Of a stretch of 45,120 nt of DNA, positions 8,722-17,522 are shown piece by piece. Location of the stretch: NCBI RefSeq assembly GCF_001904635.1, contig NZ_MRCB01000035.1, forward strand, positions 1 through 45,120, read 5' to 3'. The position numbers and the translations under genes are program-made. The notes beneath the pieces are model-generated. The model saw only the letters and a program-made list of their open reading frames with translations. It was not told the origin of the DNA and searched no databases. How positions within the stretch are numbered: the stretch's first letter is position 1; each line of letters starts with the position of its first letter. This DNA is from Hydrococcus rivularis NIES-593. GTDB taxonomy: Bacteria; Cyanobacteriota; Cyanobacteriia; Cyanobacteriales; Microcystaceae.

Positions 8722-10647
8722 TTACTTAGTTTCTGAGAATTCAGCATCGATGACATCATCGCCGCCAGTCGAAGAACCCGACCCCGTACCAGCAGAGCTG
8801 CCGCTACCATCGGTGCTGTAGCCGCCGCCCGTTGCACCGCCACCAGCTTGCTGATAAACGCTAGTACCAATGCTATAGAGGGTTTGTTGCAACTCAGGCA
8901 TTAGAGTCTTGATCTTATCGTCATTGTCCTGAGCGATCGCCTCTTTAAGTTCTGCGATCAGTCCTTCAGCCTTACTCTTATCGGCAGCAGCAACTTTGTC
9001 GCCGAGTTCTTTAAGTTGCTTATCGGCTTGGTAGACTAAGGAGTCGGCTTGGTTCTTGCGATCGATTCTCTCGCGACGCTCTCTGTCGGCTGCCGCATTC
9101 GCTTCGGCTTCCTTAACCATGCGATCGACTTCATCGCTAGGCAGGGTAGAAGCACCCGTAATACTGATAGACTGTTCCTTGCCCGTGCCTTTATCCTTAG
9201 CAGTAACGTTGAGGATCCCGTTAGCGTCGATATCAAAGGTCACTTCGATTTGGGGCACGCCGCGAGGAGCAGGAGGAATTCCGTCGAGGCGGAAGGTTCC
9301 CAGACTCTTGTTATCTTTTGCCATTTGGCGCTCACCCTGGAGAACGTGGATTTCTACGTTGGTTTGACCGTCAACGGCAGTTGAGAAGACCTCCGACTTC
9401 TTGGTGGGAATGGTTGTATTGCGGGGAATAATCGGAGTCATTACGCCGCCCAAAGTTTCCACGCCGAGAGACAGAGGAGTCACGTCTAACAGCAGGATAT
9501 CTTTAACTTCTCCCTTGAGAACGCCACCTTGAATCGCCGCACCAACGGCAACGACTTCGTCTGGGTTAACGCCCTGGTTAGGATCTTTGCCCAGAAGTTT
9601 TTTAACCAATTCTTGAACGGCAGGGATGCGGGTAGAACCTCCTACCAGGACGACTTCGTCGATCGCATCTCTACCGATTTTGGCGTCGCGCAGCGCATTT
9701 TCTACGGGAATGCGACAGCGATCGATGAGATCGGCGCACAGTTCTTCAAATTTCGCCCTAGTTAGAGTCATATCTAAGTGCTTGGGACCTTCTTGGGTTG
9801 CTGTGATAAAGGGCAGGTTGATTTCCGTCTGAGTAACGCTAGAAAGTTCGATTTTTGCTTTTTCTGCCGCTTCGGTCAAGCGCTGTAACGCTTGCTTGTC
9901 TTGACGCAGGTCGATGCCTTCAACTTTCTTAAACTCTCCTGCTAAATAATCAACGATCTTCTTGTCGAAGTCGTCGCCACCCAAGTGGGTGTCGCCAGAA
10001 GTTGCTAGTACTTCAAAAACGCCGTCGCCCACTTCCAGAATCGAAACGTCGAACGTACCGCCGCCCAAGTCAAAAACAATGATCGTTTCGTTGCTCTTTT
10101 TGTCTAAACCGTAGGCAAGCGATGCTGCCGTTGGCTCGTTAATAATCCGCAACACTTCCAAACCGGCGATTTTTCCAGCATCTTTAGTTGCTTGACGCTG
10201 GGAGTCGTTAAAATACGCAGGTACGGTAATGACTGCCTGAGTGACGGGTTCGCCGAGATATTTGCTGGCATCTTCTACCAACTTTCGCAGCACTTGGGCA
10301 GAAATTTCTTCGGGGGCAAATTGTTTGCCTAGAGCCGGACAGTCTAGCTTAACGTTACCAGTACTATCTCTCAAGACTTTGTAAGAAACTTCTGTAGCTT
10401 CATTGGTGATCTCGTCATATTTCCGTCCGATGAAGCGCTTGACGGAGTAAAAAGTATTTTGCGGGTTCATCACCGCCTGACGCTTAGCAATTTGCCCCAC
10501 CAAGCGATCGCCATTTTTGGCATAAGCAACCACAGAAGGCGTTGTCCGAAATCCTTCGGCGTTGGCGATGACGGTTGGTTTTCCCCCTTCCATTACTGCG
10601 ATACAAGAGTTTGTTGTTCCTAAGTCAATTCCAACAACTTTTCCCAT
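8722..10647 (-). CDS. dnaK: Molecular chaperone DnaK (Hsp70)
   Basis: 641 residues, full Hsp70 length. The ATPase domain begins [18 protein letters not shown] and has the phosphate loop [15 protein letters not shown] and the adenosine motif [17 protein letters not shown]. The interdomain linker is [15 protein letters not shown], followed by the substrate-binding sandwich and a lid. The C-terminus is a Gly/Ser-rich tail ending [14 protein letters not shown], similar to E. coli DnaK and cyanobacterial DnaK2, the essential heat-inducible paralogue. It stands alone, without grpE or dnaJ. A strong terminator follows. No CIRCE operator is visible upstream. Confidence 0.97.
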   Translation of the reverse strand: MGKVVGIDLGTTNSCIAVMEGGKPTVIANAEGFRTTPSVVAYAKNGDRLVGQIAKRQAVMNPQNTFYSVKRFIGRKYDEITNEATEVSYKVLRDSTGNVKLDCPALGKQFAPEEISAQVLRKLVEDASKYLGEPVTQAVITVPAYFNDSQRQATKDAGKIAGLEVLRIINEPTAASLAYGLDKKSNETIIVFDLGGGTFDVSILEVGDGVFEVLATSGDTHLGGDDFDKKIVDYLAGEFKKVEGIDLRQDKQALQRLTEAAEKAKIELSSVTQTEINLPFITATQEGPKHLDMTLTRAKFEELCADLIDRCRIPVENALRDAKIGRDAIDEVVLVGGSTRIPAVQELVKKLLGKDPNQGVNPDEVVAVGAAIQGGVLKGEVKDILLLDVTPLSLGVETLGGVMTPIIPRNTTIPTKKSEVFSTAVDGQTNVEIHVLQGERQMAKDNKSLGTFRLDGIPPAPRGVPQIEVTFDIDANGILNVTAKDKGTGKEQSISITGASTLPSDEVDRMVKEAEANAAADRERRERIDRKNQADSLVYQADKQLKELGDKVAAADKSKAEGLIAELKEAIAQDNDDKIKTLMPELQQTLYSIGTSVYQQAGGGATGGGYSTDGSGSSAGTGSGSSTGGDDVIDAEFSETK

Positions 10648-10908
10648 GAGAGTGCTGCTCCGGTATTACTACTATAAGGACTACTAGAGGCTGAACTATA
10701 TGCAGACCGATTTCTATATCAATTTATGGCGCAGTCACTTTAGTTCAGTTGCTCATTATTCATTCAATTTCTATGGTGCCGGAGCCAGTATATTTACGGT
10801 AGTGTAGTTTTCCGAACCTTTTTGGACGGGTGTTGGTAAGGAAGGAGGAATAAGGACAGAGGAAAAAGGATAAAAGAAAATAAAGATAAATATTGTAAGG
10901 AGTAAAGA

Positions 10909-11295
10909 TTATTCTGATTTGTGTCTGGTGTTTTTGACGCAAGTGACTAAAATTGCAGTAAGTTCCTGAGCTTCGCGTATAAGAGAATTCAATTTTTCTG
11001 CTGAAACCATCCTAGATTCAATCAAAAGCTCTAACCAATAGACGGTTTCTTCCAGTTCTTGTAGTCCTACTTCAATTTTGCTAATGTAATCTGCATCAGA
11101 ACGATTTCGGTAGGCTTCTCGACAATGTGCTCCTACAGAAGTTCCAGAACACAGTAATTGCTTTCCAATCACTTGCGCTTCAGTTGATTGGGGCAAAGCC
11201 AAATAAAGCTTAATAATTCGTAAAGCAACTGTTTTGTCCTTTTCCTCGAATCTTGTCTCAACTTTCCTCCTCCGTCCTCCGCCCTCCGACCTCAT
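10909..11295 (-). CDS. Four-helix-bundle protein (S23/IVP family)
   Basis: 128 residues matching the four-helix-bundle family first known from proteins encoded in 23S rRNA intervening sequences. Typical blocks are LYLALPQSTEAQVIGKQLL, CSGTSVGAHCREAYRNRS, DYISKIEVGLQELEETVYWL and REAQELTAILV. These small proteins form pentamers and are of unknown function; here the gene is not inside an rRNA. The N-terminus MRSEGGGRRRKVETRF comes from a GGAGGACGG-type spacer repeat, so the first ten or so residues may be non-native or the start may be further in. It follows the DUF427 gene with a 9-bp gap, probably one transcript. Confidence 0.8.
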   Translation of the reverse strand: MRSEGGGRRRKVETRFEEKDKTVALRIIKLYLALPQSTEAQVIGKQLLCSGTSVGAHCREAYRNRSDADYISKIEVGLQELEETVYWLELLIESRMVSAEKLNSLIREAQELTAILVTCVKNTRHKSE

Positions 11296-11304
11296 CCCTT
11301 CTAA

Positions 11305-11811
11305 TTACCATCTCCAACTGCCAGCGCTACCTTTAAAAGGTCCTACAATATCGCTTGTAATCCAACCGCCATAAAAATCTCCTGGTTGTGGTGTTACTTG
11401 CTCTCCATCAACGTAACAAGCATCCATGCGACTGGGATAGAAGGCAACATAGTCTTTCAGAGACGCAAAAGCGGGCGTAGGATCGGGATAATACCAAGCA
11501 ACATCAACTGCCTGTTTGTCACCAACAACGATGGTGTAATACCTAGCCACTCCCTTCCACTCGCAAAAAGACTGTTGGTTAGTCGCCACCAGATATTCCA
11601 TTTTGATATCTTTGGGCGGGATGTAGTAAACGGGAGGATGACTGGTTTCGAGTACTCGTTGGCTACGCTGACTATCGGCGATCGTTACACCGTTGAAGAC
11701 GACTTGAATTCGTTTTGAGGAAGGTTCGAGACGTGGCGGACGAGGATAGTCCCAGACCGATTCTTGACCGGGTTTTGGTTCGATTCGTTTGGGTCGAAAC
11801 ATAATACTCAC
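11305..11811 (-). CDS. DUF427 domain protein
   Basis: 168 residues of the DUF427 family, small beta-barrel proteins of unknown function common in cyanobacteria and actinobacteria. Diagnostic pieces are RIQVVFNGVTIADSQRS, ETSHPPVYYIPPKDI, TNQQSFCEWKGVARYY and the tail FYGGWITSDIVGPFKG. No catalytic residues are established for the family. It is the first gene of a pair with the four-helix-bundle gene. The frame could start at the first ATG or the internal ATG three codons later. Confidence 0.85.
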   Translation of the reverse strand: MSIMFRPKRIEPKPGQESVWDYPRPPRLEPSSKRIQVVFNGVTIADSQRSQRVLETSHPPVYYIPPKDIKMEYLVATNQQSFCEWKGVARYYTIVVGDKQAVDVAWYYPDPTPAFASLKDYVAFYPSRMDACYVDGEQVTPQPGDFYGGWITSDIVGPFKGSAGSWRW

Positions 11812-11982
11812 TTAGCAGTAAATAGTAATGAGTTATCAGTGCAGCTCATTCAAAGGGAAAAACTGCATAAGTTAAGGATTGTAGCAATTTTTTGGCGTTT
11901 TACCTTGCCAAGCTAACGATAACTAATTAAACAGATTCGATCTTAATTATTTTCCCGATCGCGATCGTGACAGAAAAATATA

Positions 11983-12381
11983 TTAGTGAGAGGATTCGGG
12001 CAATACTTGAGATTTGCGTTCTTCCAGTATCTTCTGAACGGGAAAATCACTCTTAGCTGTAGGTTGAATTCGTTGCTGCCAATCAATCTCTCCGGCTGTA
12101 ATAATTGTTTCTAAGTCAGCAATCCGTCCTTCTAACTCTTTGATTTTGTTAGAGACTTCAAGGCTATTGGCGGATTTTTTGTCAGAGGATTTCCAAACTG
12201 AAGCTGTGCCTACAGCAGCCCCAGCAACTACTGCAATGGGAATAATAGGTCCGCTATCAGTAGCGGCTGAAAGAGGAATGCAAATTGCTAACATTCCCGT
12301 GGCAAAAGCCCAAATTTTTGAGGTAACTTTCTGGCGAATATCTTTAGATTTTTCTAATGAATTCTCGTATGGCTGTGTCAT
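11983..12381 (-). CDS. Small membrane protein with C-terminal coiled coil, unknown function
   Basis: 132 residues from the first ATG; an upstream in-frame GTG at 12402 would add seven. After a polar N-terminus there are two adjacent hydrophobic helices (about residues 24-38 and 44-60; IWAFATGMLAICIPLS and IIPIAVVAGAAVGTASVW). These are followed by a short coiled coil, NKIKELEGRIADLETIIT, and a polar tail. The likely topology is a membrane hairpin with a cytoplasmic coiled coil. I do not recognise a family. Confidence 0.6.
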   Translation of the reverse strand: MTQPYENSLEKSKDIRQKVTSKIWAFATGMLAICIPLSAATDSGPIIPIAVVAGAAVGTASVWKSSDKKSANSLEVSNKIKELEGRIADLETIITAGEIDWQQRIQPTAKSDFPVQKILEERKSQVLPESSH

Positions 12382-12483
12382 GAGTTTTTCTTTTAACAGC
12401 ACTTCCTACCATCTAGGTTAATTCTTTCATTTCCTAAATCAAATGCAGTGACGCAGCCATGAAATGATTTTTAACCTCCGTTC

Positions 12484-12513
12484 AGTAGGGGCAGTTCCCG
12501 AACTGCCCCTACT
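12484..12513. repeat. GTAGGGGCAGTTC inverted repeat
   Basis: AGTAGGGGCAGTTC (12484-12497) is matched exactly by GAACTGCCCCTACT (12500-12513), leaving a 2-nt gap. This is the widespread GTAGGGGC...GCCCCTAC intergenic hairpin repeat. It lies 11 bp past the hemJ stop. It has no T-run, so a role in transcript-end stability is possible but unproven. Confidence 0.75.
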
Positions 12514-12523
12514 CCTGTATTCT

Positions 12524-13090
12524 CTATTCTTGGGTGACTTGCATCAATCTTTCTTTGTCTTGTCTGCGTTTTTTGGCATAAAGCTGAATCGAGGCTGCCA
12601 TTGCTATTACTAGCGCAACTATCAGCCAGGTAGTAGCATCCAAAGGAAGGTTGTTTTTGAAGACAGCAAGTAGGACAATAATTACTAACAAAACGGTAGG
12701 GGCTTCATTGAGGGCGCGAAACTGTTGCCCCGTCCACCTGCATTCATCCTTTTCTAGCTGCTTCATAATCCGCTTGCAGTAGTGATGATAAACGAGTAGA
12801 AGCCCGACAAAAGCCAGCTTAATATGTAGCCAACCCGATTTTAAAACTTCTGGCTCTGTCCAAATAAGCCCGATCGCCATTGCTACCGTTACCAACATAC
12901 CAGGCGTGGTAATAATATTGTAAAGGCGCTTCTCCATGATTTGATACTGATTTTTAAGAATGGTGCGGGCAGGTTCTGACATCTCCGATGCTTCTGCGTG
13001 ATAGACGAACAAACGCACTAGATAGAATAACCCCGCAAACCAAACGACAACGCCAATCAGGTGAAACGCTTTGAACCAGTAATAACTCAT
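12524..13090 (-). CDS. hemJ: Protoporphyrinogen IX oxidase HemJ
   Basis: 188 residues with four or five membrane helices. The N-terminus MSYYWFKAFHLIGVVVWFAG is diagnostic for the HemJ family and includes its essential histidine; RLFVYHAE and GWLHIKLAFVGLLLVYHHY follow with further conserved His/Lys/Arg residues. HemJ performs the six-electron oxidation of protoporphyrinogen IX to protoporphyrin IX in most cyanobacteria, using haem and a membrane electron acceptor. The charged C-terminal tail is AKKRRQDKERLMQVTQE. It is monocistronic. Confidence 0.9.
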   Translation of the reverse strand: MSYYWFKAFHLIGVVVWFAGLFYLVRLFVYHAEASEMSEPARTILKNQYQIMEKRLYNIITTPGMLVTVAMAIGLIWTEPEVLKSGWLHIKLAFVGLLLVYHHYCKRIMKQLEKDECRWTGQQFRALNEAPTVLLVIIVLLAVFKNNLPLDATTWLIVALVIAMAASIQLYAKKRRQDKERLMQVTQE

Positions 13091-13294
13091 AAAATTTGTT
13101 TTCTAAAGTTGCTAGCCACTTTTAGTGAGTTTAAGGGGTCGATGGGAATTGCATCTCGCCCCTAAATAAAAGTTTAAATAACCTTTGCCCTTAGTCATTG
13201 GTTTGCTAGTCACTCTTTAAGACAAATAACGAATAACAAAGTAGTAAAATAGCCTCTGCGTGAGATTAAAACAATAAATTTATAGAACTATCCA

Positions 13295-14329
13295 ATGCAT
13301 AAAATTCCCGTTACTATCATTACTGGCTTCCTTGGTTCTGGCAAAACCACTCTCATTCGCCACTTACTGCAAAACAATCAAGGACGACGCATTGCTGTAT
13401 TGGTCAATGAATTTGGCGAAGTGGGAATTGATGGGGAATTATTGCGAGACTGTCAAATTTGCGACGAACAAGACAATCCCACAGATAACATCGTCGAACT
13501 GACTAACGGTTGCTTATGCTGTACGGTACAAGAAGAATTCTACCCGACGATGCAGCAATTGCTCGAACGACGCGATCGCATCGATTGTATGTTAATTGAA
13601 ACCTCTGGTTTAGCGCTTCCCAAACCATTAGTACAGGCGTTTCGATGGCAAGAAATTCGTAACGGTGCCACAGTCGATGGAGTGATAACGGTAGTCGATT
13701 GTCAGGCTGTGGCTGCTGGAAGGTTAGTTGGGGATCTGAAGGCACTAGAAGCGCAACGACAAGCCGATCCTAACTTGGAACACGAAACCCCGATTGAAGA
13801 ATTATTTGAAGATCAATTAGCCTGCGCGGATCTCGTCTTGCTGACGAAAACCGATTTAGTCGATGAACCAACTTTATCTAAGGTACAAGCTTGGTTGCAC
13901 AAAGAATTGCGATCGGGGGTAAAAGTTGTTGCTTGTCAAGAAGGAAAAATTAAGCCAGATGTTTTGTTAGGTTTTAATGCGGCAGTTGAAGATAATTTAG
14001 CAAGTCGTCCCAGCCATCACGACTCTGAAGAAGAACACGACCATGACGATGAGATTAATTCAATTCAATTAATTAGCGATCGCGCTTTCGAGCCAATCTG
14101 GCTCATTAAAAAGTTAAAAACTATCGTCGAAACAGAAGAAATTTATCGAATTAAAGGCTTTGTCAATGTTGCCAATAAACCCATGCGAATGGTATTACAA
14201 GGAGTTGGCGATCGCTTTGATTCTTTTTACGATCGCCCTTGGAAAAGCGACGAATTCCGCCAGACTAAATTAGTATTTATCGGTCGTTCTCTCAAACAAG
14301 AGCAACTCGAAGCAGCTATTTATAGTTAA
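13295..14329 (+). CDS. cobW: CobW-family GTP-dependent metallochaperone
   Basis: 344 residues of COG0523. Walker A is GFLGSGKTT (residues 11-19), the metal-site motif NGCLCCTVQEEF carries the canonical CxCC, and the guanine-specificity motif is LLTKTDLVD. A His/Asp/Glu-rich loop, HHDSEEEHDHDDE, about residue 241 onward, precedes the C-terminal CobW_C domain and is a likely metal buffer. Full-length members with this architecture supply Co2+ for cobalamin synthesis or Zn2+ under limitation. Neither corrin genes nor a clear Zur box are adjacent, so cobW is by resemblance. Confidence 0.85.
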   Translation: MHKIPVTIITGFLGSGKTTLIRHLLQNNQGRRIAVLVNEFGEVGIDGELLRDCQICDEQDNPTDNIVELTNGCLCCTVQEEFYPTMQQLLERRDRIDCMLIETSGLALPKPLVQAFRWQEIRNGATVDGVITVVDCQAVAAGRLVGDLKALEAQRQADPNLEHETPIEELFEDQLACADLVLLTKTDLVDEPTLSKVQAWLHKELRSGVKVVACQEGKIKPDVLLGFNAAVEDNLASRPSHHDSEEEHDHDDEINSIQLISDRAFEPIWLIKKLKTIVETEEIYRIKGFVNVANKPMRMVLQGVGDRFDSFYDRPWKSDEFRQTKLVFIGRSLKQEQLEAAIYS

Positions 14330-14412
14330 TCTTCTGCGATCGTAAGATCGACTTATTTTGCCTAATAAATTTTTAATTAAATAACGCCAGTTCAATGTGA
14401 ACCCGATTAGCA

Positions 14413-14431
14413 GCACTGGCAGAGTGCTGAT
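14413..14431. repeat. Hairpin downstream of cobW
   Basis: AGCAGCACTGGCAGAGTGCTGAT contains 7-bp arms CAGCACT / AGTGCTG around a 5-nt loop. It could end the cobW transcript, although no T-run follows. The half-sites look like CIRCE arms but the spacing is wrong for CIRCE. Confidence 0.4.
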
Positions 14432-14513
14432 ATCGCTCGCTAAGGAGGTCGCTTTGAGTTTAAGATTAAATTCAAAATTTTCAATCGATTGCTCATAAGA
14501 TCTATATTTATTT

Positions 14514-14527
14514 AGTACTGATGTTCT
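14514..14527. promoter_or_regulatory. LexA (SOS) box upstream of lexA
   Basis: AGTACTGATGTTCT fits the reported cyanobacterial LexA operator RGTACNNNDGTWCB at every defined position. It lies 77 bp before the lexA ATG. A TAGAAT hexamer that could be a -10 element starts at its last base (14527-14532), so bound LexA should block its own promoter. This is direct sequence evidence for autoregulation. Confidence 0.8.
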
Positions 14528-14604
14528 AGAATAGACACAGCTCGGCTAAGAAAATCTACTGAAGCTAACTGTAATTTCGGAACTTATCGGTTTGGTATTG
14601 TCTT

Positions 14605-15207
14605 ATGGAACCTCTCACACAAGCTCAACAAGAACTTTATGACTGGCTAGTAGAATACATTACTAGCACCCAACATGCTCCTTCAATTCGACAAATGATG
14701 CGGGCGATGAATTTGCGATCGCCTGCCCCAATTCAAAGCCGTTTAGAGCGTTTGCGTACCAAAGGCTATATTGATTGGACGGAAGGAAAAGCTCGCACGA
14801 TTCGCATTCTTCATCGCCCCTCTCAAGGTATACCCATACTAGGCGCGATCGCTGCTGGAGGATTAGTAGAACCTTTCACTGAAGTGCAAGAAAAATTGGA
14901 TTTATCTAGCGTATTTGGGCATCCCAATTGTTTTGCTTTGCGGGTTGTTGGAGACAGTATGATTGAAGATTCAATCGTCGAAGGAGATCTGGCGATTATG
15001 CGTTCTGTTTCTCCTCATGAAACTATCAAAAATGGGGAAATTGTTGCGGCTAGAGTTGAAGGAGTTGGCACGACTTTGAAGCGTTTTTATCGACAGAAAG
15101 AAAAAATTATCCTTAAACCTTCTAATCGTAAATATTCGCCAATCCAAGTTTCAGCCGATCGAGTAGACATCCAGGGAATTTTGATCGGTGTTTGGAGGGG
15201 ATACTAA
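14605..15207 (+). CDS. lexA: SOS-response repressor and self-cleaving protease LexA
   Basis: 200 residues. The N-terminal winged helix-turn-helix spans about residues 1-68 (QQELYDWLVEYI...APSIRQMMRAMNLRSPAPIQ). The S24 protease domain follows. All self-cleavage elements are present: the Ala84-Gly85 scissile bond in GAIAAGGLVEP, nucleophile Ser118 in VVGDSMIED, and general base Lys159 in GTTLKRFYR. Some cyanobacterial LexA proteins (notably that of Synechocystis 6803) are reported to lack these features, so this one should be cleavable on RecA activation. A LexA box sits just upstream. It converges with the RlmL-like gene. Confidence 0.93.
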   Translation: MEPLTQAQQELYDWLVEYITSTQHAPSIRQMMRAMNLRSPAPIQSRLERLRTKGYIDWTEGKARTIRILHRPSQGIPILGAIAAGGLVEPFTEVQEKLDLSSVFGHPNCFALRVVGDSMIEDSIVEGDLAIMRSVSPHETIKNGEIVAARVEGVGTTLKRFYRQKEKIILKPSNRKYSPIQVSADRVDIQGILIGVWRGY

Positions 15208-15288
15208 TCGGTTGTTAGCGATCGGTATTTCGATCGCTGCTGACTGAATTTCTGGCAATTAGCAATTGCCAATTGGTTTAACTCCTTG

Positions 15289-16416
15289 CTAATACAATTC
15301 ATACTTTAGTAACGTGCAGGGCAGGGAGCCATTATAGACAGGAATGCGCCGGGATGCTCTCAGTCCTATTTGTTTTGCCAATTCTTTATTCCCTGTCAAA
15401 ACATATGCCGTCCATCCTTTAAAACGCTGTTTGAATATATCTCCCAATAATTTGTAAAATCCTCCCAATTCTTGAATATCTCCTATTCGCTTTCCATAGG
15501 GAGGATTACAAATAATCATTCCACTCTTTGCTGGTGCTTCAATTTCAGACAAGTCTTTTTGAGTCAATTGAATATGTTTTTCTATGCCACAAGATTGGGT
15601 ATTAATGCAGGCTTGTTGTAAAATATCGGAATCGCGATCGCTCCCTAAAATTGGGGCTAAAAGTTCAGATAATTGGCTTTCTTTCGCTTCTGTTAAAATT
15701 TTCTCCCAAAGAGCGCGATCGAAATCTTTCCAAGTCTGAAATCCAAACTGCTTTCGATACAATCCAGGAGCAATATTCAAACTTTTTAATGCTGCTTCGA
15801 TTGGTAAAATTCCCGAACCACATAAAGGATCTAAAAAGGGAATATTCGGTTTCCATTCCGCTATTTCTAATATGGCAGCCGCTAATGTTTCTTTTAAGGG
15901 AGCTATTCCCATTGCTGGGCGATAGCTGCGACGATGTAAACTCGAACCCGAACTATCTAAACTTAGAATACAGCGATTGCCTTCGATATGAGCGTTAATT
16001 AATACATCAGGATTTTCTAGATTAATATTAGAACGCTTTCCTATTTTTTTGCGCTGGCGATCGACGATAGCATTTTTAATTTGAAGTGCGGTAAAATGAG
16101 TGTGATTGAGATTTTTATTTCCTCCAGTACAGACAACTGCAAAAGTGTCTTGAGTCTGAAGGTATTCTTCCCAATCTAGCTTGTATACATTTCTATATAA
16201 TTGCTCTGCATTATAGCTTTTTATCTCATAAATAGGCATCAAGACTCGAAAAATAACTCTCGACCAAAGATTAACTCTGTAGAGTAGAGCTTTATCTCCT
16301 TTAAAATGTACGCCAGTAAAATCAGTACGAATGTCTATTGCTCCCAGTTTCTCTAATTCTTTTGCAGCAATGTCTTCTAATCCACGAGCAACTGTGGCAA
16401 AGTAATTCTTAGTCAT
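15289..16416 (-). CDS. THUMP-domain RNA (guanine-N2) methyltransferase, RlmL/Trm14-like
   Basis: 375 residues. An N-terminal ferredoxin-like/THUMP RNA-binding part (about 1-155) precedes a Rossmann methyltransferase. The latter has the SAM-site motif FLDPLCGSGILPIEAA (about residue 196) and the catalytic motif ICNPPYGKRIG, the N-P-P-Y signature for exocyclic-amine methylation. Architecture and length match the N-terminal half of E. coli RlmL (m2G2445 of 23S rRNA) or archaeal/eukaryotic Trm14; the target position is not determinable. It starts 3 bp after the stop of the 2'-5' RNA ligase-like gene, so the two are cotranscribed. Confidence 0.88.
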   Translation of the reverse strand: MTKNYFATVARGLEDIAAKELEKLGAIDIRTDFTGVHFKGDKALLYRVNLWSRVIFRVLMPIYEIKSYNAEQLYRNVYKLDWEEYLQTQDTFAVVCTGGNKNLNHTHFTALQIKNAIVDRQRKKIGKRSNINLENPDVLINAHIEGNRCILSLDSSGSSLHRRSYRPAMGIAPLKETLAAAILEIAEWKPNIPFLDPLCGSGILPIEAALKSLNIAPGLYRKQFGFQTWKDFDRALWEKILTEAKESQLSELLAPILGSDRDSDILQQACINTQSCGIEKHIQLTQKDLSEIEAPAKSGMIICNPPYGKRIGDIQELGGFYKLLGDIFKQRFKGWTAYVLTGNKELAKQIGLRASRRIPVYNGSLPCTLLKYELY

Positions 16417-16419
16417 TAG

Positions 16420-16980
16420 TTATTCTTGATTGGCAAACGGAAATTCTTTACTTATCTCCCAATATTTCCCATTATGAATTAGTAAAGTTAACTGAGGAAT
16501 GAGAAATTCAAAATGTACTTTTTGTTGCTTATATTCATCCCAAGCTTTATAAAAATTTGGCTTAGTCAGATCGCGATAAGCGACTGTTAGATGCGGAGCA
16601 AAGGGACGATTTTTAGACTTCTCATCAACAATTCCTAGCGACGATTCTAGATAGTCCATTAAAGCTTTTTGTACTGCCAGAAGTTCTGGCGTTTTCAAGA
16701 CATTAATAAAAATCACGCGAGGTTTAAATGCCGCAAAACCATCGAGAATCATTGGAATGGGAGCTTGGTTTCGGGCAAATTCTGTTAATATTTGTTCTAA
16801 TTTTGGAAAATCTTCTATTTCCCACTCAAAAGGAGGTTGTAAGGTAATATGCGGTGGCGATTTCTGTGCGGCGCGGCTATTGTAAACTTCTGCAAAGTGC
16901 TGCTGAATTTTTCTGGCATATTGTTGTGCTTCATGCGGAGGTAGCAAGGCAATAAAAAATCGTCGTTTGGATTGAACCAT
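16420..16980 (-). CDS. thpR: 2'-5' RNA ligase / cyclic phosphodiesterase family protein (LigT/ThpR, 2H superfamily)
   Basis: 186 residues with the two HxT motifs that define the 2H phosphoesterase fold: PPHITL (His44) and APHLTV (His130), about 86 residues apart. Relatives open 2',3'-cyclic phosphates to 2'-phosphate and can ligate tRNA halves in vitro. It is first in a two-gene operon with the RNA methyltransferase, which suggests RNA processing. The physiological substrate is unknown in bacteria. Confidence 0.85.
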   Translation of the reverse strand: MVQSKRRFFIALLPPHEAQQYARKIQQHFAEVYNSRAAQKSPPHITLQPPFEWEIEDFPKLEQILTEFARNQAPIPMILDGFAAFKPRVIFINVLKTPELLAVQKALMDYLESSLGIVDEKSKNRPFAPHLTVAYRDLTKPNFYKAWDEYKQQKVHFEFLIPQLTLLIHNGKYWEISKEFPFANQE

Positions 16981-17052
16981 ACAAAAACTCCTAGTAATAA
17001 ATTGAACCTCTGCATGTTCTTTTTAATCCTTTAATAGAGAAATATTTATAGC

Positions 17053-17514
17053 TCACTGATTATTAGCAATTGCGATCGTTCCGGTCATTCCTGCCTCGGC
17101 GTGTCCGGGGATAGAACAATAGAGTTTATAAGTTCCCGGTTTTTCGGGAACTAATACCCATTCCGCTTCTGCGCCCGGTTTTAATTCTAGTTCGTGAATG
17201 GCTCCCTTGATTTCTACTTTGCCTGCTTCTACTTTTTGCGTCCAACTCGCATCGGCAAAATCTTTAGCAGTGAAATAATGTTTTGTAGGGCTGGGGTTGT
17301 CTAAGACGAGTTTATATTTTTGTCCCGCCATAAATTTGAGATCGCTGGGGAAAAACTTTAATTCGCCCGCACTATTTCCCAAACTAACCTTGACTTCAGT
17401 AATCGATCGCGCAGCTAAAGCTGGTGCGGTCACAATCGTCGTCCAGCAGAGAATTACCCCCAAAGTAACGGCGAAAAATCGCCCCAAGAAACCAAGTTTT
17501 TTAAACGGCATCAT
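17053..17514 (-). CDS. Secreted type 1 copper protein (cupredoxin, azurin/auracyanin-like loop)
   Basis: 153 residues with a signal peptide (basic MMPFKKLGFLGRFF, hydrophobic core, cleavage near PALAA, about residue 35). Copper ligands are visible: His79 in TKHYF, then Cys133, His138 and Met143 in YCSIPGHAEAGMTG. The C-x4-H-x4-M spacing is that of azurin and auracyanin; photosynthetic plastocyanin has C-x2-H-x4-M. It is therefore a cupredoxin electron carrier or copper-binding protein of the lumen/periplasm, not canonical PetE. It follows mtnP by 8 bp and is probably cotranscribed. Confidence 0.85.
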   Translation of the reverse strand: MMPFKKLGFLGRFFAVTLGVILCWTTIVTAPALAARSITEVKVSLGNSAGELKFFPSDLKFMAGQKYKLVLDNPSPTKHYFTAKDFADASWTQKVEAGKVEIKGAIHELELKPGAEAEWVLVPEKPGTYKLYCSIPGHAEAGMTGTIAIANNQ

Positions 17515-17522
17515 GACTTCAC

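Noticed and set aside
10640-10660. CIRCE-like half site GAGTGCT near the dnaK start
   Set aside because: No matching inverted TTAGCACTC at the 9-bp spacing CIRCE requires.
10760-10942. 60-codon minus-strand frame upstream of dnaK
   Set aside because: Overlaps the end of the four-helix-bundle gene and A/T-rich spacer; no ribosome binding site or recognisable protein.
14413-14431. AGCACT...AGTGCT inverted repeat as a CIRCE operator
   Set aside because: The centre is 5 bp, not 9, and the downstream gene is lexA, not a chaperone.
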